DNA from: Rapana venosa
Lineage: Eukaryota > Mollusca > Gastropoda > Neogastropoda > Muricidae
Length of the DNA stretch: 64,000 nucleotides
Assembly (NCBI GenBank): GCA_028751875.1
Contig: CM054143.1
Span: 63,598,328-63,662,327, forward strand
Direction of reading: 5' to 3'
Made by a program: the position numbers and the translations under genes. Positions 48,740 through 59,136 of the stretch are shown here, piece after piece; the first letter of the stretch is position 1, and every line of letters starts with the position of its first letter. The notes below the pieces were generated by a model. That model searched no databases. It saw nothing but the letters and a program-made list of their open reading frames with translations, and was not told the origin of the DNA.

Positions 48740-49092
48740 GTAAGGATGATTATAGTAATGACGGGATTTGTGTGGCCAAAAGAAGTGGGCCAAACATTCA
48801 TTAATGATGGAAATGATGATGATACTAATACCATGGACGTGTGGTCAAAAGAAATGGGTCACATCTGCATTGATGATGATAATGATGATCATGATGATAA
48901 CAATGATAAGGATGGTTGAAAAAAGAAGTGGATGCACCTGCATTACTGATGATGATGATAATGGTAATTGTGATGATACAAATGATACAGCTGTGTTGCC
49001 AAAACAAAATGGGCTACCTCCACATTCAAGATGATGGTGCTTAAGTGGGTAATAATGATCACAGAAATGATGATGATGATGATGATGATGAT

Positions 49093-49128
49093 ATATGGAA
49101 TTTATATAGCGCTGAATCTTGTGCGCCA
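49093..49128 (-). mobile_element. SINE-A/LINE-D tail fragment, about 36 bp
   Basis: Only the terminal segment (complement reads TGGAATTTATATAGCGCTG and AATCTTGTG) lies between GAT repeats and a satellite unit. It is an extremely 5'-truncated insertion, or a remnant, in the same orientation as the copy at 46,241. Confidence 0.75.
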
Positions 49129-49763
49129 CACCTGCATTGATGATGATGATGATGACTATACAAATGATAGGGATATCTGGTGCAAAGAAGTGATGATGAT
49201 GATGACGATGATAGTAATGATAATGATACTAATGGCAGGGGCATGTGGCCAAAAGAAGTAGGCCATGCCTGCACTGATAATGATAATGATGTTACTAATG
49301 TAGGTGGCATGTCCAAAAGAAGAAGGTCACACCTGTATTGATGATGGTGATGGTGATGATGATGATGATGATGATACTAATAATAAGGGTGTGTCCAAAA
49401 AAGTTGGCAACACCTGCTTTGATGATGATGTTAATGATAATGTCACAAACGATAGGGATTGGTTGCCAAAGTAACTAGGCCACGCTGATGATGATGATTA
49501 TGATAGTGATTGTGATAGTAATGACAGGAGTGTATAGCCAAATGAAGTGGTCCACACCTACATTGATTATGACGATAATAATGGTAATGATAATCATACT
49601 GATAGGGGTGTTTGGCCAAAAGAAAAGGGCTACAACTGCAGGGATGATGATGGTGGTGATGATAAGGATGACGGTACTGATGATGGTAGTGATGATACTA
49701 ATGATAGGGGTGTGGCCAAAAGAAGTGGACCAACCAAACCCGCATCGATGATGATGATGATGG

Positions 49764-49794
<31 letters not shown>

Positions 49795-50390
49795 GATGGT
49801 GATGATAATACTCATGATGAAGAAGTGGGCAAAATTTGCAATGATAACGATGACGATGATGATGATAATACTTATGGTAAGAGTGTGTGGCTAAAGGAAG
49901 TGGGACACACCTACATCATTGATGATGACAATTATGATAGTCACGATGATGATGATGATGATGATGATGACGACGGTGACGATGATGATGATGATGATGA
50001 TGATACTAATGATAAGGATGTGCAGCAAAAAGTAGTGGGCCACACCTGCATTAATGATAATGACGGTGGTAATAATGATGATACTAATGACAGGGATGTT
50101 TTAAAAAAAATAAATGGGACACATGCATTGGTGATGATGGTTATGGTAATTATCATAATACAAATGACAAACGCGTGTGGCCAAGAGAAGTAGGCCACAC
50201 CTTAATTGACGATGATGATGATGATGATGATGACGGTAATGATGATGGTGTGGGACCGTAAGAAGCAGGGCGCATCTGCATTGATGATGATGATGACGAT
50301 GATGATGATGATGATGGCGAAAATGATGGGAATGTGATGATTCCAATGACAGGGGCTTCAGGCCAAAGAAAGTGGGCCGTACCTGCACTA

Positions 50391-50422
<32 letters not shown>

Positions 50423-50924
50423 ATTGATGGTAATGGTGATGATACTGATAGCGGTGTATAGCTAAAAGAAGTGGGCCACACCTGCATTTCTGATGATAGT
50501 AATGATGATTATATTAATGATGATTATACTAATAATAGGGGTATGATGCCAAAAGAAGTGGGCCACACTTGATGATGATGATGATGATGAACAAATGGTA
50601 GAGGGGTTTGGCAAAAAGAAGCGAGCTACACCTGCAATGATGACGATGGTAATAATGATGATACTTATGATAGGGGTGTGTTGCCAAAAGAAGTGGGCAG
50701 CACATGCATTGATGATGATGACCGTTATTATTTAAGAACAATACTAACAATAGGGTTGAGGGTCAAAAGAAATGGGCTACACCTGCACTGACGTTGGTGA
50801 TGATGGTAATGTTGATGATACTAATGACAGGGGTGTTTGATATGCATTTATGGTGATGATTTAGGTAATGATTATAATAAAAATGATAGAGGTGTGTGGT
50901 CAAAGAAGTAGGCCGCACGTGCAT

Positions 50925-50955
<31 letters not shown>

Positions 50956-50956
50956 A

Positions 50957-51079
50957 AGAAGAAGAAGAAATGGAATGTATATAGCAATATTATCTTGCAC
51001 AAACAAATCAACACGCTTGCACTCAACTCATTTTTACACAGTCATGCAACCAATAACAATAGTTTTAACAAGTCGCAAT

Positions 51080-51175
<96 letters not shown>

Positions 51176-52190
51176 TATACAGTTTGGCAGGGTGATGCTA
51201 TTTCGGCTGTTGAAAGCGGGGACAGCTATGAGATGAAACAGGAGATGAAAATCTTAGGTTTGAAATACATGTTTTGAGGTTGGATTTAAAAGTGTCATAA
51301 GTAGACTTAAGGCGAAGGGAGAGAGGGAAGTCATTCCAGGTCACCGGACCAGAAACAGAGAAAGAGCGACGGCCAACGATGGATTGGTTTAATCTCGGTA
51401 TTCTTAAGCACAAGGTATCTGCAGCAGAATGGAGGGAACGAGGAGTTTACGAGTGAAGACATTCATTCACAGAGGTAGGAGGGTGCTGTATTGTGGAGAC
51501 ATTTGTAACAGAGAGTACTTATAGTTTATTCTTTGCGGCACAGGCAGCCAGAGGAGAGATCGCAAGACAGGGTAATGTGCTCAATTTTTTTTCTTTCTGT
51601 GGACTAGTCGAGCTGCAGAGTTTTGTATACGTTGAAGGGAGTGGATAGATGATGCTGGCAGACCAGCCAAAAGACAATTGCAATAGTCCAGACGTGAAAG
51701 AATAAGAGATGTGACAAGTTTGGATGTTGCATCTGTGGACAGGTACTTTCAGACTGCACTAATACGCAGTACTTGATAGTAGCATGAATGATACGTCTGG
51801 GTGATGAATTTTTGCATAAAGAATGTGTTGTCGATAACACCTAGATACTCCACAGCAGTGGATAGATGGACTGATGCATTGCCGAGTTCTATTGAAGCTG
51901 TTATAATGGAAAATAGTTTGTGTTTGGTCCCTACGAGCATGGATTCGGTTTTATCTGCATTAAGCTGCAATTTGTTCTGTCATCCAGTTTTTAATATCTT
52001 GAAAGCAGTGGGCCATATTTATCAAGACAGAAGGCAGATTTTCAGGAGAGTCACTGCTTTAAATCTGAGAGTCATCTGCGTAAAAATGATTGTTGATTTT
52101 ATTGCGGCTTACTACATGTGACAGTGGAGCACTGTAGAGAGTGAAAAGAACAGCGCCCAGAACTGATCCCTGTGGGACTCGGCATTCCAG
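50957..52190 (-). mobile_element. LINE-D copy 5: CR1/L2-like RT C-terminal half, minus strand
   Basis: Reading leftwards from 52,190: VPQGSVLGAVLFTLYSAPLS (RT motif B, about 52,180), FYADDSQI (motif C, about 52,080), MQLNADKTESMLVGTK (about 51,955), STAVEYLGVIDN, the DYCN-equivalent, and a C-terminal LRIPRLNQSIVGRRSFSVSG segment (about 51,400), then GPVTWNDFPLSLR and the ORF end. The 3' UTR has a CA/GT tract (51,081-51,171), a TGCATGACTGTG-like block, and the tail TATATACATTCCATTTC followed by TTC then ATC triplets. The 5' end is cut exactly where ATC repeats begin, at 52,191. The element encodes the enzyme that copies its RNA at a nicked target; this copy has frame breaks and no endonuclease, so it is inactive. 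Confidence 0.85.
51081..51171 (-). repeat. CA microsatellite in LINE-D 3' UTR, about 91 bp
   Basis: An uninterrupted CA run of about 45 units at the same position in LINE-D's 3' UTR as the GT tract of the copy at 40,763, on the opposite strand as expected from orientation. Confidence 0.95.
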
Positions 52191-52844
52191 TGATGATGAT
52201 GATTTCATGATGATGATGATAGGGATGTGCCGTTTGTTTAATTTTTTTCTGTTTGGTTCGCCATTCATTCATTTTGCTTTTTGTTGCTTTTGCTAGTCTT
52301 GTGTTTCTACCACTTTCTTTCATGTTATTAACTTTCTGCTACCTTCTTTGCATTTTTTCTTTTCCATCCAATCTTTGTTTTTAGTGCTCTTTTCCTTTAT
52401 GAGTTCCTTTATCTTGTACTTCTACTTCTGTTTCTTTGGCTTCTTTTGTGGGTTTTTTTTTCATTTTTTATTCATCTAATTCTTTTTTCAACCAACAGTT
52501 TATCTGATAAAAACAAAAACACTAAGATTTACGGAATATACATATATTCCTGCATGATTACTCTCTCTCTCTCTATGTCTCTCTGGTCTCTTGTCTCTTT
52601 CTTAAGCACACACACACACATGCTTAGGCACAAAACAAAGTCATCTTGCTAACTGCATTTCCCAGTTAACCCCACCTTTTTATATTTAAATAAGTATCTA
52701 TTTTGCTAAAACACCCTCCCCCCTCCACTCTCACAAGAAAAATATTTGCCCATTCCTCTTCTTGCTCACACGATACACACTCACTCACACAGACGACTTG
52801 GCCATAACTTCTCTTATGCCCCTTCCCACACACAGCTCTCCATC
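52191..52844. other. Short GAT remnant, then apparently unique sequence
   Basis: GAT repeats (52,191-52,225) flank the LINE-D 5' junction. The rest is T-rich sequence with a CT run (52,562-52,575) and a CA run near 52,608. No gene was seen. Confidence 0.5.
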
Positions 52845-53205
52845 CAGAAGGAAGGTGGCAGGATGGTTAAGACGTTCGCCTGCCAACAAGTAAACCGCGA
52901 GGTTCTGGGTTCGATTCCCAGCCTCGCCCTTTCTTCCCAGCTTGACAAAAAATCGAACTGAGTGTCAAAGTCCTTCGGATGAGACTATAAACCGAGGCCT
53001 CGTGTTCGAACGCATGCAGAACATCTTGCGCACACGTTAAATCCTGTTCCGCTTTTCGGAAGAGTAGGCCATTGTGTGCCAGTGGAAACAGATGACAAAA
53101 TTGACAAAACTGCATACACACGGGGACTGGACGTAAAAAAGCACATGAGTGCTTATTCCATTATCCTCGATATAAAAGAATAAATAAATAAATAATAAAT
53201 CCATC
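52845..53205 (+). mobile_element. SINE-A, full-length copy with tRNA-like head
   Basis: The best copy of SINE-A. The head (52,855-52,930) resembles a tRNA with an A box (ATGGTTAAGACGTTCG) and a B box (GGTTCGATTCC inside a perfect 5-bp T-arm stem CTGGG/CCCAG), the internal promoter used by RNA polymerase III. A central module follows with GTCCTTCGGATGAGACTATA and AACCGAGGCCTCGTG (52,968-53,005), then a family-specific body (CCTGTTCCGCTTTTCGG, GTGTGCCAGTGG, GCACATGAGTGCTTATTCC) and an AATA-type tail (53,172-53,200). The acceptor stem does not pair well, so it is not a functional tRNA gene. It has no coding capacity and would depend on a LINE for movement. Confidence 0.85.
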
Positions 53206-54094
53206 CCGTCCTGTCTAACATCCTTTTTCCTCAAACACCCCCATACTCCTCCACACCTAAAAACGCAAAAACAAAAAAAAAAGGTTTGTTTCTGTGTCAC
53301 GTCTTGTACCATGATATCCACCTGCCTTTTGTGTCCGCATGTTGGGCCAGGTTAGGAAATGAAAGTTAGTGTAAAGTAAGCAATTAACATTAGTAACTGG
53401 AAAGGGCTGTCGGTCAGCTGGCTTGTCTGCCTGTATGCATGAGGACACAATGGCACATAGTCATAATGGTACCCAGCTTTTGACACAATGGTTTGGAAAT
53501 TTTCTTTGTTTTCTTCGTTTCCTTTGTTTTCCAACAGGCTGTGGATGTTTTCAGAAGAACCAAAAGTAAGTAGATAAACGAAGGAACACGCCCAAAGGTA
53601 CAGTCATTTCTTGTTTATGTCTTACATTTCCCCATAGTTTGATAACAAATTTCCAACTCTGAAATCAGCGATTTTCAGCCTACCGTATTTTTGAAAAATT
53701 GTGTTGGTTTCCAAAAGAATCCAAGTTAAATTGAAGAACGAAGATAGATATTACCCCTAATAAAACCACGTGGGAAACTCCTGCTCTTTTATGTGCTAGA
53801 ATTTTCTCTATTCCCACTTACCTATCCATACATGTCCTACCCCTTTTTCCAACTGGCAAAAGATCCTAGTATATGAACTGAAGAATTATCCCAAAATAAA
53901 CCCTATGCAAAAAGCCTGCTCTTTTACTTGCTAGCCTTTTATGTCCAATAACCTAACCACACATAACCTACCCCCTCCTTCCAGTTATCATTTTCCCTTT
54001 AGTACCTCTTCTACAAAACCAACTATGATTCCCCTTCACCCTCCAAAAAACTTATTTACATATACACGCACATGCTTACGTGCACACTCACATA
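53206..54094. other. Apparently unique sequence, possible microexon inside
   Basis: Good-quality, non-repetitive sequence. At 53,500-53,570 a long pyrimidine tract and CAG are followed 28 bases later by GTAAGT, listed separately. Otherwise no gene was recognised. Confidence 0.45.
53538..53565 (+). other. Candidate 28-nt microexon
   Basis: Upstream is a strong pyrimidine tract ending TTTTCCAACAG (53,527-53,537). The 28-base segment then reads A-V-D-V-F-R-R-T-K plus one base in its first frame, and is followed by GTAAGTAG (53,566). The splice sites are near ideal, but such matches arise by chance and no neighbouring exons were identified. The low confidence reflects that. Confidence 0.2.
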
Positions 54095-54185
54095 CACACA
54101 CAACACACACACACACACACACATCACACAATATATAATATATAATATATAATAATAAATATAAATATATATATATATAAATACT
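54095..54185. repeat. CA tract followed by AT-rich tract
   Basis: Short CA microsatellite (about 54,095-54,128) passing into TATAATA/TATATA repeats to 54,185, directly left of a SINE-A fragment. Confidence 0.85.
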
Positions 54186-54189
54186 ATAT

Positions 54190-54350
54190 AACAACACCAT
54201 GCGCAACGTTAAAACCTCTTCTGCCTTTTGGACCAGCAGGCTAATGTGTGCCAGTGGGAATGGATGACAAAATTTTGGAAACCGCGTGCTCATAGGGACT
54301 AGATATTAAAAAAAGCATATGAGTACTTGTCCACTATCCTCGAAATGGAA
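54190..54350 (+). mobile_element. SINE-A fragment, 5'-truncated
   Basis: Contains GCGCAACGTTAAAACC, AATGTGTGCCAGTGGGAA, GGGACTAGATATTAAA, GCATATGAGTACTTGTCC and TATCCTCGAAA, collinear with SINE-A from the middle of its body to the tail. It is more diverged than other clean copies, so probably older. Confidence 0.75.
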
Positions 54351-55031
54351 GAAGCAAGCGCGCGCACACACACGCACGCACACATACACACACACAGGCA
54401 CCACTTTGGGTCGAAACTCGTTACCTTGTTATGTTTTGTAGCTAGCAACTTGAGTTCAAACAAAGTGTTCAAATCTGCTCTTGGTAGTTTAGCTTCAGCT
54501 TCAAACTCTTGCTCCCCTCCCCCTTACCCCACCCCCACCCCACCCCTTCCCTCAACCCCCTTCTTTGCAGATCAATTTATTTCATCACACATACAGTGAA
54601 AACACTTTTGTTTGTTGTTACTTCACTGATATAGCTTCCGAGCTCTGTTTTCGTCTATTACACAGAACTCAAGGCATAGTTCTGGTCTTGCTCTGTCGTT
54701 TTCAACTCTGAATGACAAACATCCATCCTACTTAGTGATCGAGAGACGACTTCCAGATGCTTACTGCGCATGCGCCAAACTGATTTTTACTTCCTTTGTG
54801 ACTTTGTCGTCTGCTAGTCTTTACTCATTTCGCCACGCTCTTACACGTATTTGAACCAGAAATGAATCTTTCGTTTATCATCATCCTTACAGAGATCTCT
54901 TTCGATAGACAAGCCTCGACTTTCAAGGGTTTTCAAGGAGGTGTTTGTCACAGGTTGTCATTTTATCTATTCTCAAAAGGATTCAAAGCTTGATATCTGA
55001 TATTCCTCAATTATGTTGTTTTAATCCGAAA
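54351..55031. other. Apparently unique sequence, promoter-like
   Basis: Begins with a CA/GC-rich microsatellite (54,355-54,396), followed by non-repetitive sequence up to a possible start codon at 55,032. Contains a palindromic NRF1-like site. No repeat family matches. Confidence 0.4.
54765..54776. promoter_or_regulatory. NRF1-like palindromic site
   Basis: TGCGCATGCGCC contains the perfect palindromic core GCGCATGCGC of the animal NRF1 binding motif, which is typical of housekeeping promoters. It lies about 260 bp upstream of a start codon in good context. The motif alone does not prove promoter activity. Confidence 0.35.
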
Positions 55032-55106
55032 ATGGCCAGTACGGAATTCAGTTTAAAACGGAAGGAAAATCACCCATGCGATAATGCTGATGATATCGAT
55101 GTGTGA
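55032..55106 (+). CDS. Candidate first coding exon or truncated small ORF
   Basis: An ATG in good context (A at -3, G at +4) opens a 24-codon frame, MASTEFSLKRKENHPCDNAD then DIDV, that stops where the satellite remnant begins. The N-terminus has plausible protein composition and follows non-repetitive sequence with an NRF1-like site. The last third is already GAT-type sequence, so a real exon, if any, may have been interrupted by the satellite. I recognise no family; it may be chance. Confidence 0.2.
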   Translation: MASTEFSLKRKENHPCDNADDIDV

Positions 55107-55784
55107 ACAGGATAGAAAGGGCCAGACTTGCAGTTATGATGAAGAGGAGGGTGTGTGACCAAGTGAAAATGGTCACACTTGCACTGACGTTGATGGAGAT
55201 CATGATGGTGATGATGGTAGCGGTGTATGACTGAGCACAGTGATAATGACAAGGGGGTGTAACTAAAGGAAGGGGCACTTGCATTGTTACTGATGATGAC
55301 GACGACAATGACGATGATGATGATGATGATGATGATAAAGGTGTTTGACCAAGGGAAGAGGGCCAACCAGCATTAATGATAATGAGAACAATGCTGCTGC
55401 TGCTGCTGCTGCTGCTGATGATAATGATGATGATGATGGTGATGATAAAGGTGTTTGACCAAGGGAAGAGGGCCAACCAGCATTAATGACAATGAGAACA
55501 ACGATAATGATGATGATGATGATGATGATGATGTTTGATAGGGGTGTGTGACCAAGGGAAGGCAGTCACACGTGAATTGTTGATGAGAATGATTAGTGAA
55601 TGTGACCACAGGATATTAGGCTGCACTTGTATTGATGGTGATGATGACGACGATAACGATGACGATGTTGATGATGATGATGATGACGACGATGATGAAG
55701 ACGACGACGACGATGATGATGATAATGATAATGGGGCTTTGGAGCCGCAGTGTGAGACATACCTGCGTTGATGATGATGATGAT
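55085..55784 (+). repeat. Satellite remnant with variant hairpin arms
   Basis: Units of the same organisation as the main array but more diverged: GTGTGACC (55,153-55,160), AAGTGAAAAT, GGTCACAC (55,171-55,178); two near-duplicated blocks (about 55,338-55,400 and 55,449-55,510) with TTTGACCAAGGGAAGAGGGC and CAACCAGCATTAATGA; and one unit with GTGTGACC and AGTCACAC (about 55,545-55,575). GAT/GAC runs separate them, and one carries a CTG tract of about 8 units (55,393-55,417). Confidence 0.8.
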
Positions 55785-57397
55785 CTTCTTCTTCTTTTCG
55801 ATGCCTTATTGTTTTACACCAAGAGACCAGTTCGCCTAAGGAATGTAGCAGTCGTCTGTAGGGCATCCACCGGCCCGTACAGTTTTTCTTCTAGGGGTAA
55901 TGGGTTCGGCCACATTTCCTCTCTCAGCTGCCTGAAGGCCCTGCAGTCCTGCAGGATGTGGCGAGTGTCTTGCTCAGCTTCCCCACATGAGCACATGGGG
56001 GAGGGTACCACTTTCATCTTCCTGTGCAGATGTTGGTTCAGCCTGCAGTGGCCTGTTCTTAATCGGAAGATGGTCACCTGGTCTTGTCTGGTGAGGCTGT
56101 GGTAGTTGTCTGGTGGTGGCGTTTTCCTGTAGAGAGCCTTAATGATGGTCTTGCTCTCTGCAAGGCAGACAGGCTTTTCGGGCTGTTCATCTCGGGCGCC
56201 TATCTTATCCATTCTGTCAGCTTGCTCATTGCCCTCGATGTCACAGTGTGAGGGGATCCACTGCAGCACGGTGCGAAGACACTGGATGTTATGTAGTGCC
56301 ATCTCTAGTTGTGGAAGCTGGCCGCTGTTGAAGGCTTGCAGCACAGACAGAGCGTCGGTCAGAAAGACGACCTGGGTGTTGTGATCCACTCTGCTGCGGA
56401 TGGTGTTTGCTGCAAGGATGATCGCTTCCACTTCGGCCTTGTAGTTGGTGCAGTAGACGCCGGTTGCTATTGACCGAGTCTGCCATTCTCTGCTGGATAC
56501 CAGATGTAGGCCCCAGCTCCTCCACATCTGGTGGCATCTGTTGCAGAGCCGTCTGTGTAGACGTGGAGCCATGCCTCGTGAGGGTATTGATCTTCTATCA
56601 TGGCTGCTGTCAGAGTTCTTTTGACAATGTCGCTCTGTTCAGTTTTCTTCGTGATTCCTGGAACTGTCACTCTGACTGTCACTTTTCCTGTCCTTTCTTC
56701 CCATGGAGGATCATCAAGGGAGAAGGTGATGGGCTGTACTGCTGGCAGTTTGTCTTGGTGCTCTCTCTGCAGTGCACGAGCTTCGACTGCAAAACTGGAG
56801 CGGTTTAGTCTTCCAGAGGACAGCTTCTCCAGTCTTGTGCTCATTGGATGGTCTTTGGTGCACTGGTACTTGGTAGCCTGTTGCAACGTCTTCTTGTTTC
56901 CTTCTGGTGATGAGAGGAGCTATGCCAGTCACCTGCTCCATCTTCTCTATGGGGGTGATTTCATCGCGCCTGTGATGATTCTCAAGGCTTGGTTCTGTAC
57001 CTTGTCCAGGGTGTCCCGATGTGTCTTGGCAGCTGTCATCCAAGAGTTTGATCCGTACTCAAGATGGGGTCGTACAGTGCCCTGGTAGACTGATTTCAGG
57101 ATGTGTTCATTGGCTCCCCACTGTGTCCCTGCAAGTTTGCGCATGATGTTGAGCTTACGCCTTGCTTTTCCTTCTGCCTGGGTGATGTGTTGTTTCCAGG
57201 TCAGCTTCTTGTCATATGTGACCCCAAGGTATGTCTGTTGGTCTTCCATCTTGAGGGTCGTGTTGCCAAGGGTGAGGCGTCCAGGGCTTGCTTTTGGTGA
57301 GAGCGTAAAGAGGGTGCCTGTGGTCTTGTCCCCGTTAATGGACACACACCACTTGTCAGCCCATGCGGAAACTTTATCCAGGGCCATCTGCCGCCAT
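55785..57397 (-). mobile_element. RNase H-bearing non-LTR retrotransposon (I/Jockey-like), 5'-truncated
   Basis: Reading leftwards from 57,397: an RT thumb region with ALDKVSAWADKWCVSINGDK (about 57,380-57,330) and TYLGVTYDKKLTWKQH, a spacer, then an RNase H domain. The RNase H catalytic residues are all visible: Asp in VYTDGSA (about 56,560), Glu in KAEVEAIILA (about 56,430), Asp in FLTDALSVLQAF (about 56,360), and the final Asp in HCDIEGNEQADRM (about 56,230). A C-terminal zinc-knuckle-like CSCGEAEQDTRHILQDC follows (about 55,980-55,930). Frame breaks lie near 56,470, 56,885 and 56,950. The 3' end is CGAAAAGAAGAAGAAG running into ATC triplets; the 5' end is cut at ATC/ATT triplets. RT and RNase H would copy element RNA, but the catalytic RT motifs are lost. 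Clade is inferred from domain order. Confidence 0.85.
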
Positions 57398-57487
57398 AAT
57401 AATGATGATGATGATAGGGAAGAGGATGAAGAGAAAGGGGAGAAGGATGAGGAGGATAGGGGTGTGTGACAGGAGATAGGAGGAAGA

Positions 57488-58632
57488 CCACACTTTCACT
57501 GATGATGACGATGACAATAATGATGATAGTGATGATGATGACGATGACAATAATGATGATAGTGATGATGATGACGATGACAATAATGATGATAGTGATG
57601 ATGATGACGATGACAATAATGATGATAGTGATGATGATGACGATGACAATAATGATGATAGTGATGATGATGACGATGACAATAATGATGATAGTGATGA
57701 TAGTGATGATGATGACGATAATGATGATAGTGATGATGATGACGATGACAATAATGATGATAGTGATGATGATGACGATGACAATAATGATGATAGTGAT
57801 GATGATGACGATGACAATAATGATGATAGTGATGATGATGACGATGACAATAATGATGATAGTGATGATGATGACGATGACAATAATGATGATAGTGATG
57901 ATGATGACGATGACAATAATGATGATAGTGATGATGATGACGATGACAATAATGATGATAGTGATGATGATGACGATGACAATAATGATGATAGTGATGA
58001 TGATGACGATGACAATAATGATGATAGTGATGATGATGACGATGACAATAATGATGGTAGTGATGATGATGACGATGACAATAATGATGATAGTGATGAT
58101 GATGACGATGACAATAATGATGATAGTGATGATGATGACGATGACAATAATGATGATAGTGATGATGATGACGATGACAATAATGATGATAGTGATGATG
58201 ATGACGATGACAATAATGATGATAGTGATGATGATGACGATGACAATAATGATGATAGTGATGATGATGACGATGACAAAAATGATGATAGTGATGATGA
58301 TGACGATGACAATAATGATGATAGTGATGATGATGACGATGACAATAATGATGATAGTGATGATGATGACGATGACAATAATGATGATAATGATGATGAT
58401 GACGATGACAATAATGATGATAGTGATGATGATGACGATGACAATAATGATGATAGTGATGATGATGACGATGACAATAATGATGATAGTGATGATGATG
58501 ACGATGACAATAATGATGATAATGATGATGATGACGATGACAATAATGATGATAGTGATGATGATGACGATGACAATAATGATGATAGTGATGATGATGA
58601 CGATGACAATAATGATGATAATGATGATGATA
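57488..58632 (+). repeat. 33-bp minisatellite, about 34 copies
   Basis: Unit: GATGATGATGACGATGAC followed by AATAATGATGATAGT. Copies are nearly identical, with scattered single changes (AGT to AAT in several, one GGT) and one region near 57,690-57,730 of altered length. Being 11 triplets, the array is open in two plus frames (Met/Ile/Thr- or Asp/Asn-rich) and one minus frame (Ser/Leu-rich). No conserved flanking coding sequence was seen, so I treat it as non-coding. Confidence 0.95.
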
Positions 58633-58639
58633 AAACTCT

Positions 58640-59050
58640 ATGACAGGGTGTTTCTAAAGGGATGGGGACCCTCCTACATTGATGATGATAAATTTGAGTG
58701 GTGGGGGATGGGTTCAGATGATGACGACGGTGACGGCGATGACGATGATGATGATGATGGTAATGGTGATGATGACTTTTGGTAACGGGAGCACACCTGC
58801 AGTAATGAGAATAATAACGATGACGATGACGACGATGATGATGACGATGACGATGACGATGGTGGTGGTGGTGGTGGTGGTGGCGGTGATGTTGGTGATG
58901 ATGATGATGATGATGATGATGACGATGACGATGACGATGGTGGTGGTGGCGGTGATGTTGGTGGTGGTGATGATGATGATGATGATGATGATGATGACGA
59001 TGGCTTTGACCAGGTGTGTGGGACATACCTGCATTGCTGATGATGAGGAG
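58640..59050 (+). repeat. Satellite remnant and GGT/GAT tracts
   Basis: Diverged satellite-like words (GAGCACACCTGCAGTAATGA near 58,790; GTGTGTGGGACATACCTGC near 59,015) lie among GAT/GAC runs and two GGT/GGC blocks (58,859-58,890 and 58,937-58,972). The two blocks are inside a duplicated segment of about 75 bp. Confidence 0.75.
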
Positions 59051-59136
59051 GAGGACGAGGAGAACAATACCAATTGTAAAAAGAATAATGAACAATAACC
59101 ACAACACCAGTGAAGAATGAGCGATAACCAATAACC

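Larger units (their letters stand above)
42188..50956 (+). repeat. Hairpin-bearing GAT satellite array, diverged units of about 62-90 bp
   Basis: About 8.8 kb of head-to-tail units. A typical unit reads GGGGTGTGTGGCC, AAAAGAAGTG, GGCCACACCTGCATTGATG, a variable GAT/GAC/AAT run, GGTAATGATGATACTAATGA, and TAG. The first part forms an inverted repeat (GTGTGGCC with GGCCACAC, 10-base spacer). Units differ mainly in GAT-run length and in the inverted-repeat arms. Subarrays with their own period are listed separately. SINE-A pieces interrupt the array at 46,241-46,508 and 49,093-49,128, and LINE-D terminates it at 50,957. Because many units are multiples of three, long Asp/Asn-rich and Met/Ile-rich open frames appear on both strands; I do not consider them genes. 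I do not recognise this satellite from known families. Confidence 0.9.

Noticed and set aside
42188..50956. CRISPR-like alternation of repeat and variable spacer
   Set aside because: The hairpin-bearing repeat and variable part look superficially similar, but spacers are GAT microsatellite variants, repeats are diverged, no cas genes are present, and the DNA is eukaryotic.
52855..52930. A functional tRNA gene
   Set aside because: A and B boxes and a T arm are present, but the acceptor stem pairs poorly and the sequence continues directly into a SINE body seen in other copies.
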